Shown here: one piece after another, positions 21,100 through 31,412 of the stretch
How positions within the stretch are numbered: position 1 is the first letter of the stretch
Layout of the letters: every line of letters starts with the position of its first letter
Assembly (NCBI GenBank): GCA_950097015.1
Contig: CATNEN010000001.1
Span: forward strand, 18,976,501-19,040,500
Direction: 5' to 3'
Length of the DNA: 64,000 nt
From: Macrostomum hystrix
Lineage: Eukaryota; Platyhelminthes; Macrostomidae
Program-made: the position numbers and the translations under genes
The notes under the pieces: generated by a model
Database searches by the model: none
What the model was told of the DNA's origin: nothing
What the model saw: only the letters and a program-made list of their open reading frames with translations

Positions 21100-21654
21100 C
21101 TTTGCTCGAGGCTGCCAAATTAATTTGAGGACTCCGACACGCGAACAGTTGCTTACTCGTATTTCTTGATCCCAAGGATATTAAAATAGCTTTGCGAGTC
21201 AAAACTACGAGCCGATGCATCTGACTTTGTGTACTTTTGACTGTGTATTCAGTATTTTCCTGTTTTGTCTGTCCTTGTCTAGCCTGTCTACACAAACTGT
21301 GAAAGAATACTATTGAAGCGGTAATTGCTAAAAATATACTTCCAGACATCCTTGAGAATGAGCTAGCTCAAATAATAAGTAGGAGACAAAACGTCCAGCA
21401 GATAAAACGCAAAGAAAGTTCGGCAGTTTTAGAAACTGCATAATTGCCTATTGTCTGGATAAACCTGTCTCTGTGATAAATAATTAATTGTGCCATGAGT
21501 TGAGCACTGTCTAGTACGAGTCGTTTTGCTTGCAATTGTGATTCTAAGAGGTGCCCCAAAAAGCAATCCATTTGAATTAATCGAAATAATACAAATGAGC
21601 CTTTTATATAGGCCAGCAGACTAGGCTAAATTTCCTCTTGAATTTATACTCATC
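21100..21654. other. 3' flank of CLCA gene
   Basis: AT-rich sequence after the stop codon. No canonical AATAAA is seen close to the stop and no other gene is recognised. Confidence 0.4.
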
Positions 21655-23270
21655 TCTCCCTGTCTCATTATTCGAGTTCCATAATCAGTTTTATCTCCCG
21701 TGTCTCATCTCTACCGTGTCACATTTATACCTTGTATTAGCTCACCCCTGTCTCATCTCTCTCGTGTCTCATCTCGCCCTGTCTCATATAATCTACTCTC
21801 TCATCTCTCCCTGTCTCATATAATCTACTCTCTCATCTCTCCCTGTCTCATATAATCTACTCTCTCATCTCGCCCTGTCTCATATAATCTACTCTCTCAT
21901 CTCTCCCTGTCTCATATAATCTACTCTCTCATCTCTCCCTGTCTCATATAATCTACTCTCTCATCTCTCCCTGTCTCATATAATCTACTCTCTCACCTCT
22001 CCCTGTCTCATATAATCTACTCTCTCATCTCTCCCTGTCTCATATAATCTACTCTCTCGTCTCTCCCTGTCTCATATTATCTACTCTCTCATCTCTCCCT
22101 GTCTCATATAATCTACTCTCTCATCTCTCCCTGTCTCATATAATCTACTCTCTCATCTCTCCCTGTCTCATATAATCTACTCTTTCATCTCGCCTTGTCT
22201 CATATAATCTACTCTCTCATCTCTCCCTGTCTCATATAATCTACTCTATCATCTCTCCCTGTCTCATATAATCTACTCTCTCATCTCTCCCTGTCTCATA
22301 CAATCTACTCTCTCATCTCTCCCTGTCTCATATAATCTACTCTCTCATCTCTCCCTGTCTCATATAATCTACTCTCTCATCTCGCCCTGTCTCATATAAT
22401 CTACTCTCTCATCTCTCCCTGTCTCATATAATATACTCTCTCATCTCGCCCTGTCTCATATAATCTACTCTCTCATCTCTCCCTGTCTCATATAATCTAC
22501 TCTCTCATCTCGCCCTGTCTCATATAATCTACTCTCTCATCTCGCTCTGTCTCATATAATCTACTCTCTCATCTCTCCCTGTCTCATATAATATACTCTC
22601 TCATCTCTCCCTGTCTCATATAATATACTCTCTCATCTCTCCCTGTCTCATATAATCTACTCTCTCATCTCTCCCTGTCTCATATAATCTACTCTCTCAT
22701 CTCTCCCTGTCTCATATAATCTACTCTCTCATCTCTCCCTGTCTCATATAATCTACTCTCTCATCTCTCCCTGTCTCATATAATCTACTCTCTCATCTCT
22801 CCTTGTCTCATATAATCTACTCTCTCATCTCTCCCTGTCTCATATAATCTACTCTCTCATCTCTCCCTGTCTCATATAATCTACTCTCTCATCTCTCCCT
22901 GTCTCATATAATCTACTCTCTCATCTCTCCCTGTCTCATATAATATACTCTCTCATCTCTCCCTGTCTCATATAATCTACTCTCTCATCTCTCCCTGTCT
23001 CATATAATATACTCTCTCATCTCTCCCTGTCTCATATAATCTACTCTCTCATCTCTCCCTGTCTCATATAATCTACTCTCTCATCTCTCCCTGTCTCATA
23101 TAATCTACTCTCTCATCTCTCCCTGTCTCATACAATCTACTCTCTCATCTCTCCCTGTCTCATATAATCTACTCTCTCATCTCGCCCAGTCTCATATAAT
23201 CTACTCTCTCATCTCTCCCTGTCTCATATAATCTACTCTCTCATCTCTCCCTTTCTCTATTCCAGTCCCA
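21655..23270. repeat. 32-bp minisatellite
   Basis: About 50 highly uniform copies of a 32-bp unit: ATCTCTCCCTGTCTCATATA followed by ATCTACTCTCTC. Its CTCATCTCTCCCTGTCTC core is the reverse complement of the 16-bp unit at 24400-24975, so the MS4A-like gene lies between inverted related arrays. The left edge of the segmental duplication falls at its right end. Confidence 0.95.
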
Positions 23271-23467
23271 TAATCAGATAACTTAAGGCCAGTCCAGCAC
23301 AGTATAACCAGATAATGTTAAGCAGTTGCTTGAGAAGCAAACCCAGAATGAAATCGTGCAGCTTTTAATCCCCTGAGAGTGCAAATATGCGAATCAAATG
23401 AAAGTTCAAAGTTCAACTACAGTGGTAAAGAAGGAGTCACATCGCAAGTTCGCAGACATCGCAGAGT

Positions 23468-24063
23468 TCAGGCTGGACTGGCCACAGCAGCAGACTGGAC
23501 GGTGTCAAAGTTGCCATCATCACCCGCGCCAGACACGCTGCAGTAGAGTTTGAAGCCGAGTGCAACCTGCGAATTGAGGAGTGGTCAGTCGCATTTGAAA
23601 ACCTGTTAGCAGGCAGTCGTGAAAGTCTGGGTGCCCCTACCTGCACGATGGCCGTCAAGATCTCCAGCCCGAATGCGATCTGAAACACGATGTCATACGG
23701 AAATATGAAGCCGAAGAACCGCAAGACAGTGTTGACATTGACGCCTATAGCGGCGGCAGCCAGGCAGGCAGACAGGACACTCAGGAGCATACTGCCGAAG
23801 ATGAAGAAAAACATTTTGGCGTCGATGCGAGTCCCTGTAATCGCCAGGCTTCCTGCGGCAAAGAAGAACGGCCCGGTCCATAGGCCGGAGTAGCTCACCG
23901 ATGTGCTAATGGAGAATTCTTTCAGGACGAAGACTAGACCCAAGTTAAAGATGGTCAGGAATGATCCCAGAGCTATCTGAACATAGCCAGCCACATCGAA
24001 AGCCTTGAGCATTCCTTGCAACGTCCTCTGTACATCACTGATGAGCAACTGTCTCTGGGACAT
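23468..24063 (-). CDS. MS4A/CD20-like four-span membrane protein, copy 1
   Basis: Two exons on the minus strand: 24063-23641 (141 codons) and 23566-23468 (32 codons plus stop), phase-0 GT-AG junction, 173 residues. Four hydrophobic segments: VQIALGSFLTIFNLGLVFVL, YSGLWTGPFFFAAGSLAI (the W-G-FF-GSL-I signature of MS4A TM2), FFFIFGSMLLSVLSACLAAA, and FQIAFGLEILTAIVQ continuing into VALGFKLYCS. MS4A proteins are plasma-membrane tetraspanners tied to receptor complexes and calcium entry; the exact role here is unknown. It lies head-to-head with the NHL gene. A diverged paralogue is at 44320-44928. Confidence 0.78.
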
Positions 24064-24399
24064 TGCTGGGACTCGAAATTAGAGACAAGATCAAGAAGGA
24101 ATGCTGAAAAGCGAAATCTGCAGGTGACTCGGCTGTACCTGGCTTTCACTAGCAGGGCAAAACTTTTGAGCTTTTTTATTTTCTTATCACAGTCAGATAA
24201 ACAGTCAGAGCTAATTTGTGTCGATAAGCGTTTGATTTGCTAAGTTTAGGACGGAGAGGCCTGAATTACATTTTTTTAGTCTTGAGCTATATTAATTCAA
24301 GCCCTTTACCTGGGGCCTACCTAGCTCGTAGACCCGTTTGCTTATGACAAAAAGTTTGCTAGACCCATTTTTATCGAGAGGAATACATTAGGAGAAAGT

Positions 24400-24975
24400 G
24401 GAATATGAGAGAGATAAGACAGGGGAGAGATGAGACAGGGGAGAGATGAGACACGGGAGAGATGAGACAGGGGAGAGATTAGACAGGGGAGAGATGAGAC
24501 AGGGGAGAGATGAGACAGGGTAGAGATGAGACAGGGGAGAGATGAGACAGGGAGAGATGAGACAGGGGAGAGATGAGACAGGGGAGAGATGAGACAGGGG
24601 AGAGATAAGACAGGGGAGAGATGAGACAGGGAGAGATGAGACAGGGGAGAGATGAGACACGGTAGAGATGAGACAGGGGAGAGATGAGACAGGGAGAGAT
24701 GAGACAGGGGAGAGATGAGACAGGGGAGAGATGAGACAGGGGAGAGATAAGACAGGGGAGAGATGAGACAGGGGAGAGATGAGACACGGGAGAGATGAGA
24801 CAGGGTAGAGATGAGACAGGGGAGAGATGAGACAGGGAGAGATGAGACAGGGGAGAGATGAGACAGGGGAGAGATGAGACAGGGGAGAGATGAGACAGGG
24901 GAGAGATGAGACACGGTAGAGATGAGACACGGTAGAGATGAGACAGGGGAGAGATGAGACAGGGGAGAGATAAAC
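24400..24975. repeat. 16-bp minisatellite, copy 1
   Basis: About 35 copies of AGACAGGGGAGAGATG with variants lacking one G. Copy 2 of the duplication has a shorter array of the same unit (45270-45650). The unit is the reverse complement of the core of the 21655-23270 array. Confidence 0.93.
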
Positions 24976-25735
24976 CTAAATAAACAGCCAGAGCTCATTC
25001 GAAATGAATTTACACTGCAGTTCGTGTCGATAAGCGCTTCAGTTGCTAAGTTAGGACAGAGTAGGTCAGAGAGGCCTGAAGAGTGTTTTAAAAAGGCTCG
25101 AGCTATATGAATTTCAGCCGCATAGGAAAACTGCAGGGGAATTGGAAGATCTTTTATGATGGGAAGATTTTGGGAAAAGAGGGGCAATATGTTAGGATAG
25201 TAGGGACGATTTTGGGAAAAGAGGGGCAATATGTTAGGATAGTAGGGACGATTTAGGAACCAGAATCTTTGAGTCAAGCAAGCGCAGCATAGGCTGAATG
25301 TTGCCATGAACTCTTGAAACTAGATCCCAGCATCCAGTCTCCAGTTTCTACTAAGGTAGATTCAGAGTTCCGTGAGTAAACAGACGTAAGCTGCAAATGA
25401 GGTGGGGGAGACACGACTAGACTATAAAGTCTGGTAGGCAGGTAAGTGGAGTCTTTTAATGCTGCATCTAAACTAGTAAAACAATGTCGCCAATCCTGCC
25501 TGGCGATAGGTGTGAGATAATCAGCCTGCTGGGGGGCTTTAAAAAATAGCGAGAGAAAAGAAGCACCTGTGCACATTGCACCCCACCTCCAACATCTCTG
25601 TCCTGTGTGTACACTTTTTGGTAAGCCTGAAAAACTCAACCGTACAGTTCCTTTAAGAAAAGGCTCAGCTACAGCTGCGAAAAAAACTAGCTAAGCAACA
25701 GACGTTTCTCGCCCTCGGATAGACATTGTGGCCAG

Positions 25736-27142
25736 ATGGAGTGGCGCTGGACCTACAAGCCACCGCCAGCCGACTCCGTTCTGTGGCGCAACGCCTGTGC
25801 AATTAGCGACCTACCTGGCCTGGACTGGCTTGTAGCTGATGCAGCTGGCAACCGCCTGTTGTACTTTTCCAGCTCTGGGCTGCCACAACGGGACTACCAG
25901 GTGCGACTCGGCGACAAATTTTCACCTGCCGGCGTTGTCCAGGTGAGACTAAAGGAATCAGTGAAGAATGGGAGAAATCTCTGAAGGATGTGAGGACTCA
26001 CTGAAGGATAGGAGGAATCACTGAAGGATGGGAGGAATCAGTGAAGAATGGGAGAAATCTCTGAAGGATGTGAGGACTCACTGAAGGATAGGAGGAATCA
26101 CTGAAGGATGGGAGGAATCACTGAAGGATATGAGGACTCACTGAAGGATAGGAGGAATCAGTGAAGAATGGGTGGAATCACTGAAGGATGGGTGGAATCA
26201 CTGAAGGATGGGTGGAATCACTGAAGGATGGGTGGAATCACTGAAGGATATGAGGACTCACTGAAAGATGGGAGGAATCACTGAAGGATCTGAGGAATTA
26301 CTGAAGGATGGGAGGAATCACTGAAGGGTGGGAGGAATCACTGAAGGATGGGAGGAATCACTCAAGGGTGGGAGGAATCACTGAAGGAGGAAAGGCATTG
26401 CTGAAGACTGGGAAGGATTAGAGACGTTTTTGCCTCATTCTGCCTCTATGGGCATTCTGTTCTGAACCTGTAATTTCAGGTGACAAATCATGCTCTGTGG
26501 GTTACAGACTGGCGCTCCGGCCGCGTCGAGTGTCTCAGTGTCTTTGGCCATCATCTGGGCCAGGCGCCGCCCCTCCCGGATGGCGCCTGTCGCTCGCCAA
26601 CAGACATCTGTGCCACCCGCGACGGTCACCTACTGCTTGCTGACATGACCTCTAGCCGAATTTATCGCTTAGACGCCGAGGGCCGCTACCTCGCTACAAT
26701 TGAGCTTGGCTTAGGCAGTCGGCCCATGCGGCCTGCCTACCTAGATAGTTGCCATGACAACGGCTTGATTGCAGTGTCCGACATTGAGAACGGCCGGGCC
26801 GCCGTGCTCAGCCCTCGCGGCGAGCTGCTGGCCTTCCTGAGGGCTGCGAGCCCATTGAACGAGCCTCAGCAGCCGCTGGCTGTGCGTTTCGACTCTGCTG
26901 GACGTCACGTGCTGCTATGCGACTCCGGAGCGCACAGGATTGCCCGACACAGCCTAGAGGGCGCCTTCATAGACGCTCCAATCAGCGGCGATCAGCTGAA
27001 GCCAGACTCTGTCGAGAACTCGACCTGGCGACCGCGCGGCCTGGCGTGTAGCCGATCTGCCACCATTGGCGGAGTTTGTGTTGTTTCTGCTGGCGGCAGT
27101 CGGGGCCTCGACAGTTTGCACTGCTTCGGCCCGATAGCCTAG
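25736..27142 (+). CDS. NHL-repeat/beta-propeller protein, copy 1
   Basis: Exon 1 25736-25942 and exon 2 26480-27142, phase-0 GT-AG intron, 289 residues. Repeated blades are visible: LDWLVADAAGNRLLYFSSSG, then HALWVTDWRSGRVECLSVFG, DGHLLLADMTSSRIYRLDAE, GLIAVSDIENGRAAVLSPRG and HVLLCDSGAHRIARHSLEG. This D-x-x-x-x-R-I/V pattern of roughly 40-50-residue blades is typical of NHL propellers. No RING, B-box or signal peptide is seen, so it is either a stand-alone propeller or the 3' end of a larger gene; the frame stays open about 45 bases upstream of the chosen ATG. NHL domains bind protein or RNA; no specific function is assigned. Nearly identical to 46368-47694 (K/N near residue 62 and D/E in exon 2). 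Confidence 0.75.
25975..26400. repeat. 20-bp minisatellite in NHL intron, copy 1
   Basis: Copies of AATCACTGAAGGATGGGAGG starting about 30 bases after the donor. The corresponding intron in copy 2 has a shorter array (46600-46950). Confidence 0.9.
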
Positions 27143-28043
27143 GACAGATCTCTGAGTTGAAGATGCACCCATGCACCTTCAGTCAAACGAGTGGGCATTT
27201 TGCGGGCAGTAGCCTCGGGAAACAAGAGTAATTGAGCACGAGGTTGTCTGTCAGAAACCATCGAGGTTGATATATTCCGTGAATATCTCATATACCTGAT
27301 CGTGAAAGTCTTAGACCATTTCATCCCGATAAATGTAAATCTGTCTGTGAATAATACACTTTGTTGCGACATTCATTTAATGGACTAGTGCTTATTAGCA
27401 CCAGTACTGTTGTGCGCTACCGTAAAGTACTTATATATTCCATTTTCAGTTGTCTTAGCTCACACAACAACAACAACAAAGTACGCTGTCATAATCAAGT
27501 TGCAGCGTCAGAAGGCGTGCCTCAGGGCCTGGGCGCGAATGTCCGGGGCGCGGGCGTCTGATAGCAGGCAGTCGACGAAGCGCCGGGTGCCATGGCACAA
27601 CAAGCACTTTGTAGGGAGCCTGCGCACTTTTTGTTAATTGCAATAACCTGTAAAAGTAGCTTGAAAGAGGCAGCAGTAACGCAGATCGCCAGTTCTGGTT
27701 CAGCTTGCAGCGGCCAGAACTCGTGGCGAATCAGTGATGTGCGGATATTTCTGCAACTACATACTTCTAAAGAAGCATTGAATTCGTCGCCTGAATTTGT
27801 GTCATAAAATTTGATTGCATTCAGCGTAATGTATACGTATATGATCTACATTATGAGGCGGAGCGGTATATGTTGTATCTCAATATCAGATCTAGGATTA
27901 GAAACTAAAGGTGGATAAACAAGTAATCACAAATAATTGATTACACCTGCCCTGATAAGCCCAGATGTGCTGCCTACAGCACAGCCGCAGCCATTGCGTA
28001 GCGCATTTGAAGATTCACCTTAATTAATCCCAGACAATGCTAG
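27143..28043. other. NHL 3' flank, then unique sequence
   Basis: 27143-27465 is shared with copy 2. 27591-28043 is unique, with no recognised gene. Confidence 0.4.
27466..27590 (-). mobile_element. 3' end of non-LTR retrotransposon cut by duplication edge
   Basis: (CAA)n, then AGTACGCTGTCATAATCAAG and about 90 bases identical to 48014-48142. The similarity stops at 27590, where copy 2 continues into the rest of the element. This piece is the distal end of the duplicated block. Confidence 0.8.
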
Positions 28044-31000
28044 TTGGGGGCGAACGTAGTATTGAGCCGCGAGGCGCGAAGCGCCGAGCACCGAGGCCTC
28101 GGTAGAGGCCGAGGGGCGAAATCGGAGTGAGCCCCACCTAAGATCCAGCGTACGTAGTGAGATAGAAAACACCTCGAAAATCACGCATTTTCAATGCATA
28201 TTGGGCGCCATTTGAGACTGCCTCAACCGTTTGCCTCGCGGGTGGTGTCGTTGGGTAGGTAACTTATAGGGTTATCCGATTTATGGCGGTTGGTTGCCAT
28301 GGCAACCCGTGAGGGTTGCCATGGCAACGTAAAACTGCCATTTTTTTGGAAATCGATTTTACGCAAACTCATTTCCAGCGCACATTTTTTCTGGCACGGA
28401 GAAAAGTTAAGACACAAAAGTTGCGGGCAGGCCTGGCCCAGGCGAGGCAGGAAAGCGATTTTTCAATTTCCTCATAGTCTATGATAAAAGTGCAAAAAAC
28501 ATACTTTTAGGTACTGCTTTTTTGGGTTACATTTTCCAGCGCAGCTCCCCAAGGGCTGAATCAATTGTCACGCGGGTGGTGTCTTTTTTTTCTACTCGGT
28601 GAGTTCTTTCCAGCGAGGTGTGACTCAATGGACTGCGAGTGTACCGCGCGCCTGATATCTGATGAAGCAAGTGTAAAATATGGCGCAGCCAGATTTTACA
28701 CTTGCGTGCTGCACGGTACTGCAGCTGAATGGCAGGTAGTTGCACTGCGCAAGTGGTGTCAAAAATTCGGCACGGATGCCTGCTACACGACGCTTTGCAA
28801 GGCGACTCTATGCAATGCACGGTTATCAAGCAGTACTGGGAAATGCAGTGCAAAACGTGCATTTTTGCCGTTTTCTCGAAAATGCATGCCGACCTTGGTG
28901 GAGTCAAAAATTTTTTTTTCGAAGACAAACAGTCGGACAGCTTAGCCGCAAGCGATGTAGTATGCACAACATTAGGGCACATGACATACTGAGTCGGCGT
29001 TGATAAAAGTACATCGCAAGTGTATTAAAAGTACATAATAGTGCACATACACTTTCGTGAAAAATTTGTATTTTTCTCCTTTCGACGCGCGCATTTCGCG
29101 AAATCCGGCTCCGAATTTGTCGAATGATGCGTCAATCTACTGGAAATATTGTTTTGCGTCTAACAAGATATTGCGCGCACCTTTCGGCCCTACCCGGGCT
29201 GAGAAAGTCCACCCAGACTGGTGAAAGGTCGGGTTCGGGACCGGTGCAGACTTTGCTGTGCTCAAACCTACGGCTGGAGGCGAAAAGGGCGTAATACTCC
29301 TTGAGCTTGGTATTTAAAGATGCACATCCCTTGTGGGTATATGGAAAAAATACTGCCGTCGATACACGTATTACCTGTTAGGATTAGTACCTGAAAATGT
29401 AATTATGCACAGCGTGTACATTGTGCATATTTGTGTGTACTTTTGTGTATAAGTCTGCGAATTCCTGATGGCTTTAAGCGCGGATGGCTTCAATCGACGC
29501 GGAATGTTGTCTACATTCCAACGACATCTCACACGGCTAGATTGGTTAACGTGTGTCGTGTCTGGATCCTATTGAGTACATGAAGGTAAGGGGTACAAAT
29601 TTTGGACACTATCATTTTTGAAGCATCCGTTATTTGCTATTGAAAGATTTTGCAAGTTCCGTTGATGATAAACCGTATCTGTGGTAGTTAAACTTTTTTT
29701 GGTTGCTTGCCGTTTGGCAAACGGTTTTCATTTTGATGATTAAATCCTAAATGATTGCAACTTTTTTAGCTTCTTCATTGATAAACCGACCGCCTTGCAG
29801 AAAATGCTTGCGTCGAGATTTTTGAATTGCTTTTATTAAAACAAGTGCATATTCAGTTTCTTCATTTTTTGTGCATCTAAATGCAGGAAGGAATGTAGCA
29901 GTCAGTAGAAATCACCTTATGTTGTATTTCCTTTTAGCGCGCACGTCTTTGTGTCGTTGAAACTTTTTATTTGAACATTATCGCCTTTCAGGACGTGTTT
30001 TGACGCTTGTCACATCACACACGCGCAGGCCTTTGATTTGTCTGGGTTTTTTTACTTTTGCATGGATAATGTAATTGATGCGCATTTAAATGTCGGTCTT
30101 CATTGTCGTGTTGATAATGTCGATTATACTCTTTTATTGACTCACTTCTTGCAGTATTCGAAAGTATATGCCATATGCACAAAAAGTGCATTTATATTCT
30201 CTTACAAAGTCTTATTAATAATGTTCAATACGTAGGATGCCTTTTTATTGAATTAACACTATGTTACAGTCATCACAAATTTTGTGCAAGTGATGACATC
30301 TTAGATATTTAAATTCAGGTCAAAAAGTCTGCTTCAAGCTGTGTAATATTTTCCCTATCTTTTCTATGCATTTATACTTAATTGCTTTTAATGTACTTGG
30401 CCAGTCATATGAATCATTATTCTCCTTTATAAATTTGCTCTAGCACATAATGGTGCTATTGTAAGATTAGTTTTAATCTAATTAAAAAAATGTCTTAGCC
30501 AGCCCTCAATAGGCCTAGTCAATTTAATTTTGCATTTAAATTGCATTTAATTGCTGCTTATATGCTGTGCATATAGCCTCCACTTTTCAAGTCATCGAAT
30601 CGCTTTTTAATTGTGTAAATTTCGCTGATTGTATTCCAGTTGCATGCAGTAATTTGGAATTTCATTCAAGTTTAATAAATGGCTGGCTTGTTTGCATTTC
30701 ATATCGTACGTTCCCTTGTTGACATGTCAGTTGCATTCGTTTGCTTAGATTGCAATTAATACGAGTATGTTGCTGCTCCGTTTGAATTACATTTTTTGCA
30801 TTAAATTGCTTTGATTGTACTTCAGTGGTTGAATCATTCCGTTGATTGCACTCTGTTTGTTGAATTGTTGCCTTGATTGCAGTCCAGTTGTTGCATTGTT
30901 TCGTCAATTGCAGTGTAGTGGTGTAACTTGAAATTGGCATAGTTTACTGCAGTTGTGTGTATGATTAGGGGCACAAGGCAGCCATATAGCTTCTAAATGC

Positions 31001-31412
31001 TTCCAAACGATTTTGACTCTTTTATTGAGCATTTTGTTCCTCTGTTTGAGCCGTTTTTCCGTCGACTTGCGATTTAAGGGGAAATATGCTTTACTATGCT
31101 GTTTATATCATATGCCACCTTTCTGTCTCTATTCACCCATAGTTCCTTCATTGGTTTTCGCGAATACATTTGTTCAATTCGAGCCTAAAGGGAAAGGTTC
31201 AATTCAGAGAAAAATATTTTTCTTTTTATTGATAAAACGACCGCCTTGCAGAAAGTGCTTGCGTCGAGATTTTTGAATAGCTTTTATTAAAACAAGTGCA
31301 TATTCCGTTTGTGCATTTTTTTGCATCTAAATGCAGGAAAGAATATAGCAGTGAGTAGAAATCCCTTTATGTTCGCCCCCACGTAAAAGACTGCAGTCTT
31401 CTTACTTACTAG
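28044..31412. mobile_element. Rolling-circle-like (Helitron/Helentron-type) element A
   Basis: Starts TTGGGGGCGAACGTAG. Its right end has GTTCGCCCCCACG (an 11-base inverted match set inward), then the perfect palindrome AAGACTGCAGTCTT and CTTACTTACTAG. It is followed directly by element B. The palindrome about ten bases before a terminal CTAG and the asymmetric inverted repeats fit Helitron2/Helentron-type ends. The first 1.85 kb is about 95% identical to element B, but no transposase or helicase frame is recognised, so it looks non-autonomous. A 155-base stretch (about 29775-29930) recurs near its right end (about 31215-31365). Alternative: an unclassified element with target duplication CTAGT. 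Confidence 0.6.
28292..28328. promoter_or_regulatory. Two palindromic X-box-like (RFX) sites in element A
   Basis: GGTTGCCATGGCAACC at 28292-28307 and GGTTGCCATGGCAAC at 28314-28328. Both match the palindromic RFX X-box consensus GTTGCCATGGCAAC perfectly. Function is inferred only. Confidence 0.45.

Larger units (their letters stand above)
23245..27590. repeat. Segmental duplication, copy 1
   Basis: Contains an MS4A-like gene, a 16-bp array, an NHL gene and a retrotransposon end, all in the same order and orientation as 44087-48142. Identity is very high from about 24064 to 27590, apart from array lengths and a repeated stretch at about 25150-25255 that is single in copy 2. It is clearly lower across the MS4A coding exon. 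The right edge lies inside the retrotransposon, just after CGAAGCGCCGGGTGC. Confidence 0.9.

Noticed and set aside
28527-28982. Overlapping 90-150-codon frames on both strands of element A (and 31849-32335 in B)
   Set aside because: Open on both strands, no conserved motif, and one frame is closed in A but open in B, suggesting no coding constraint.
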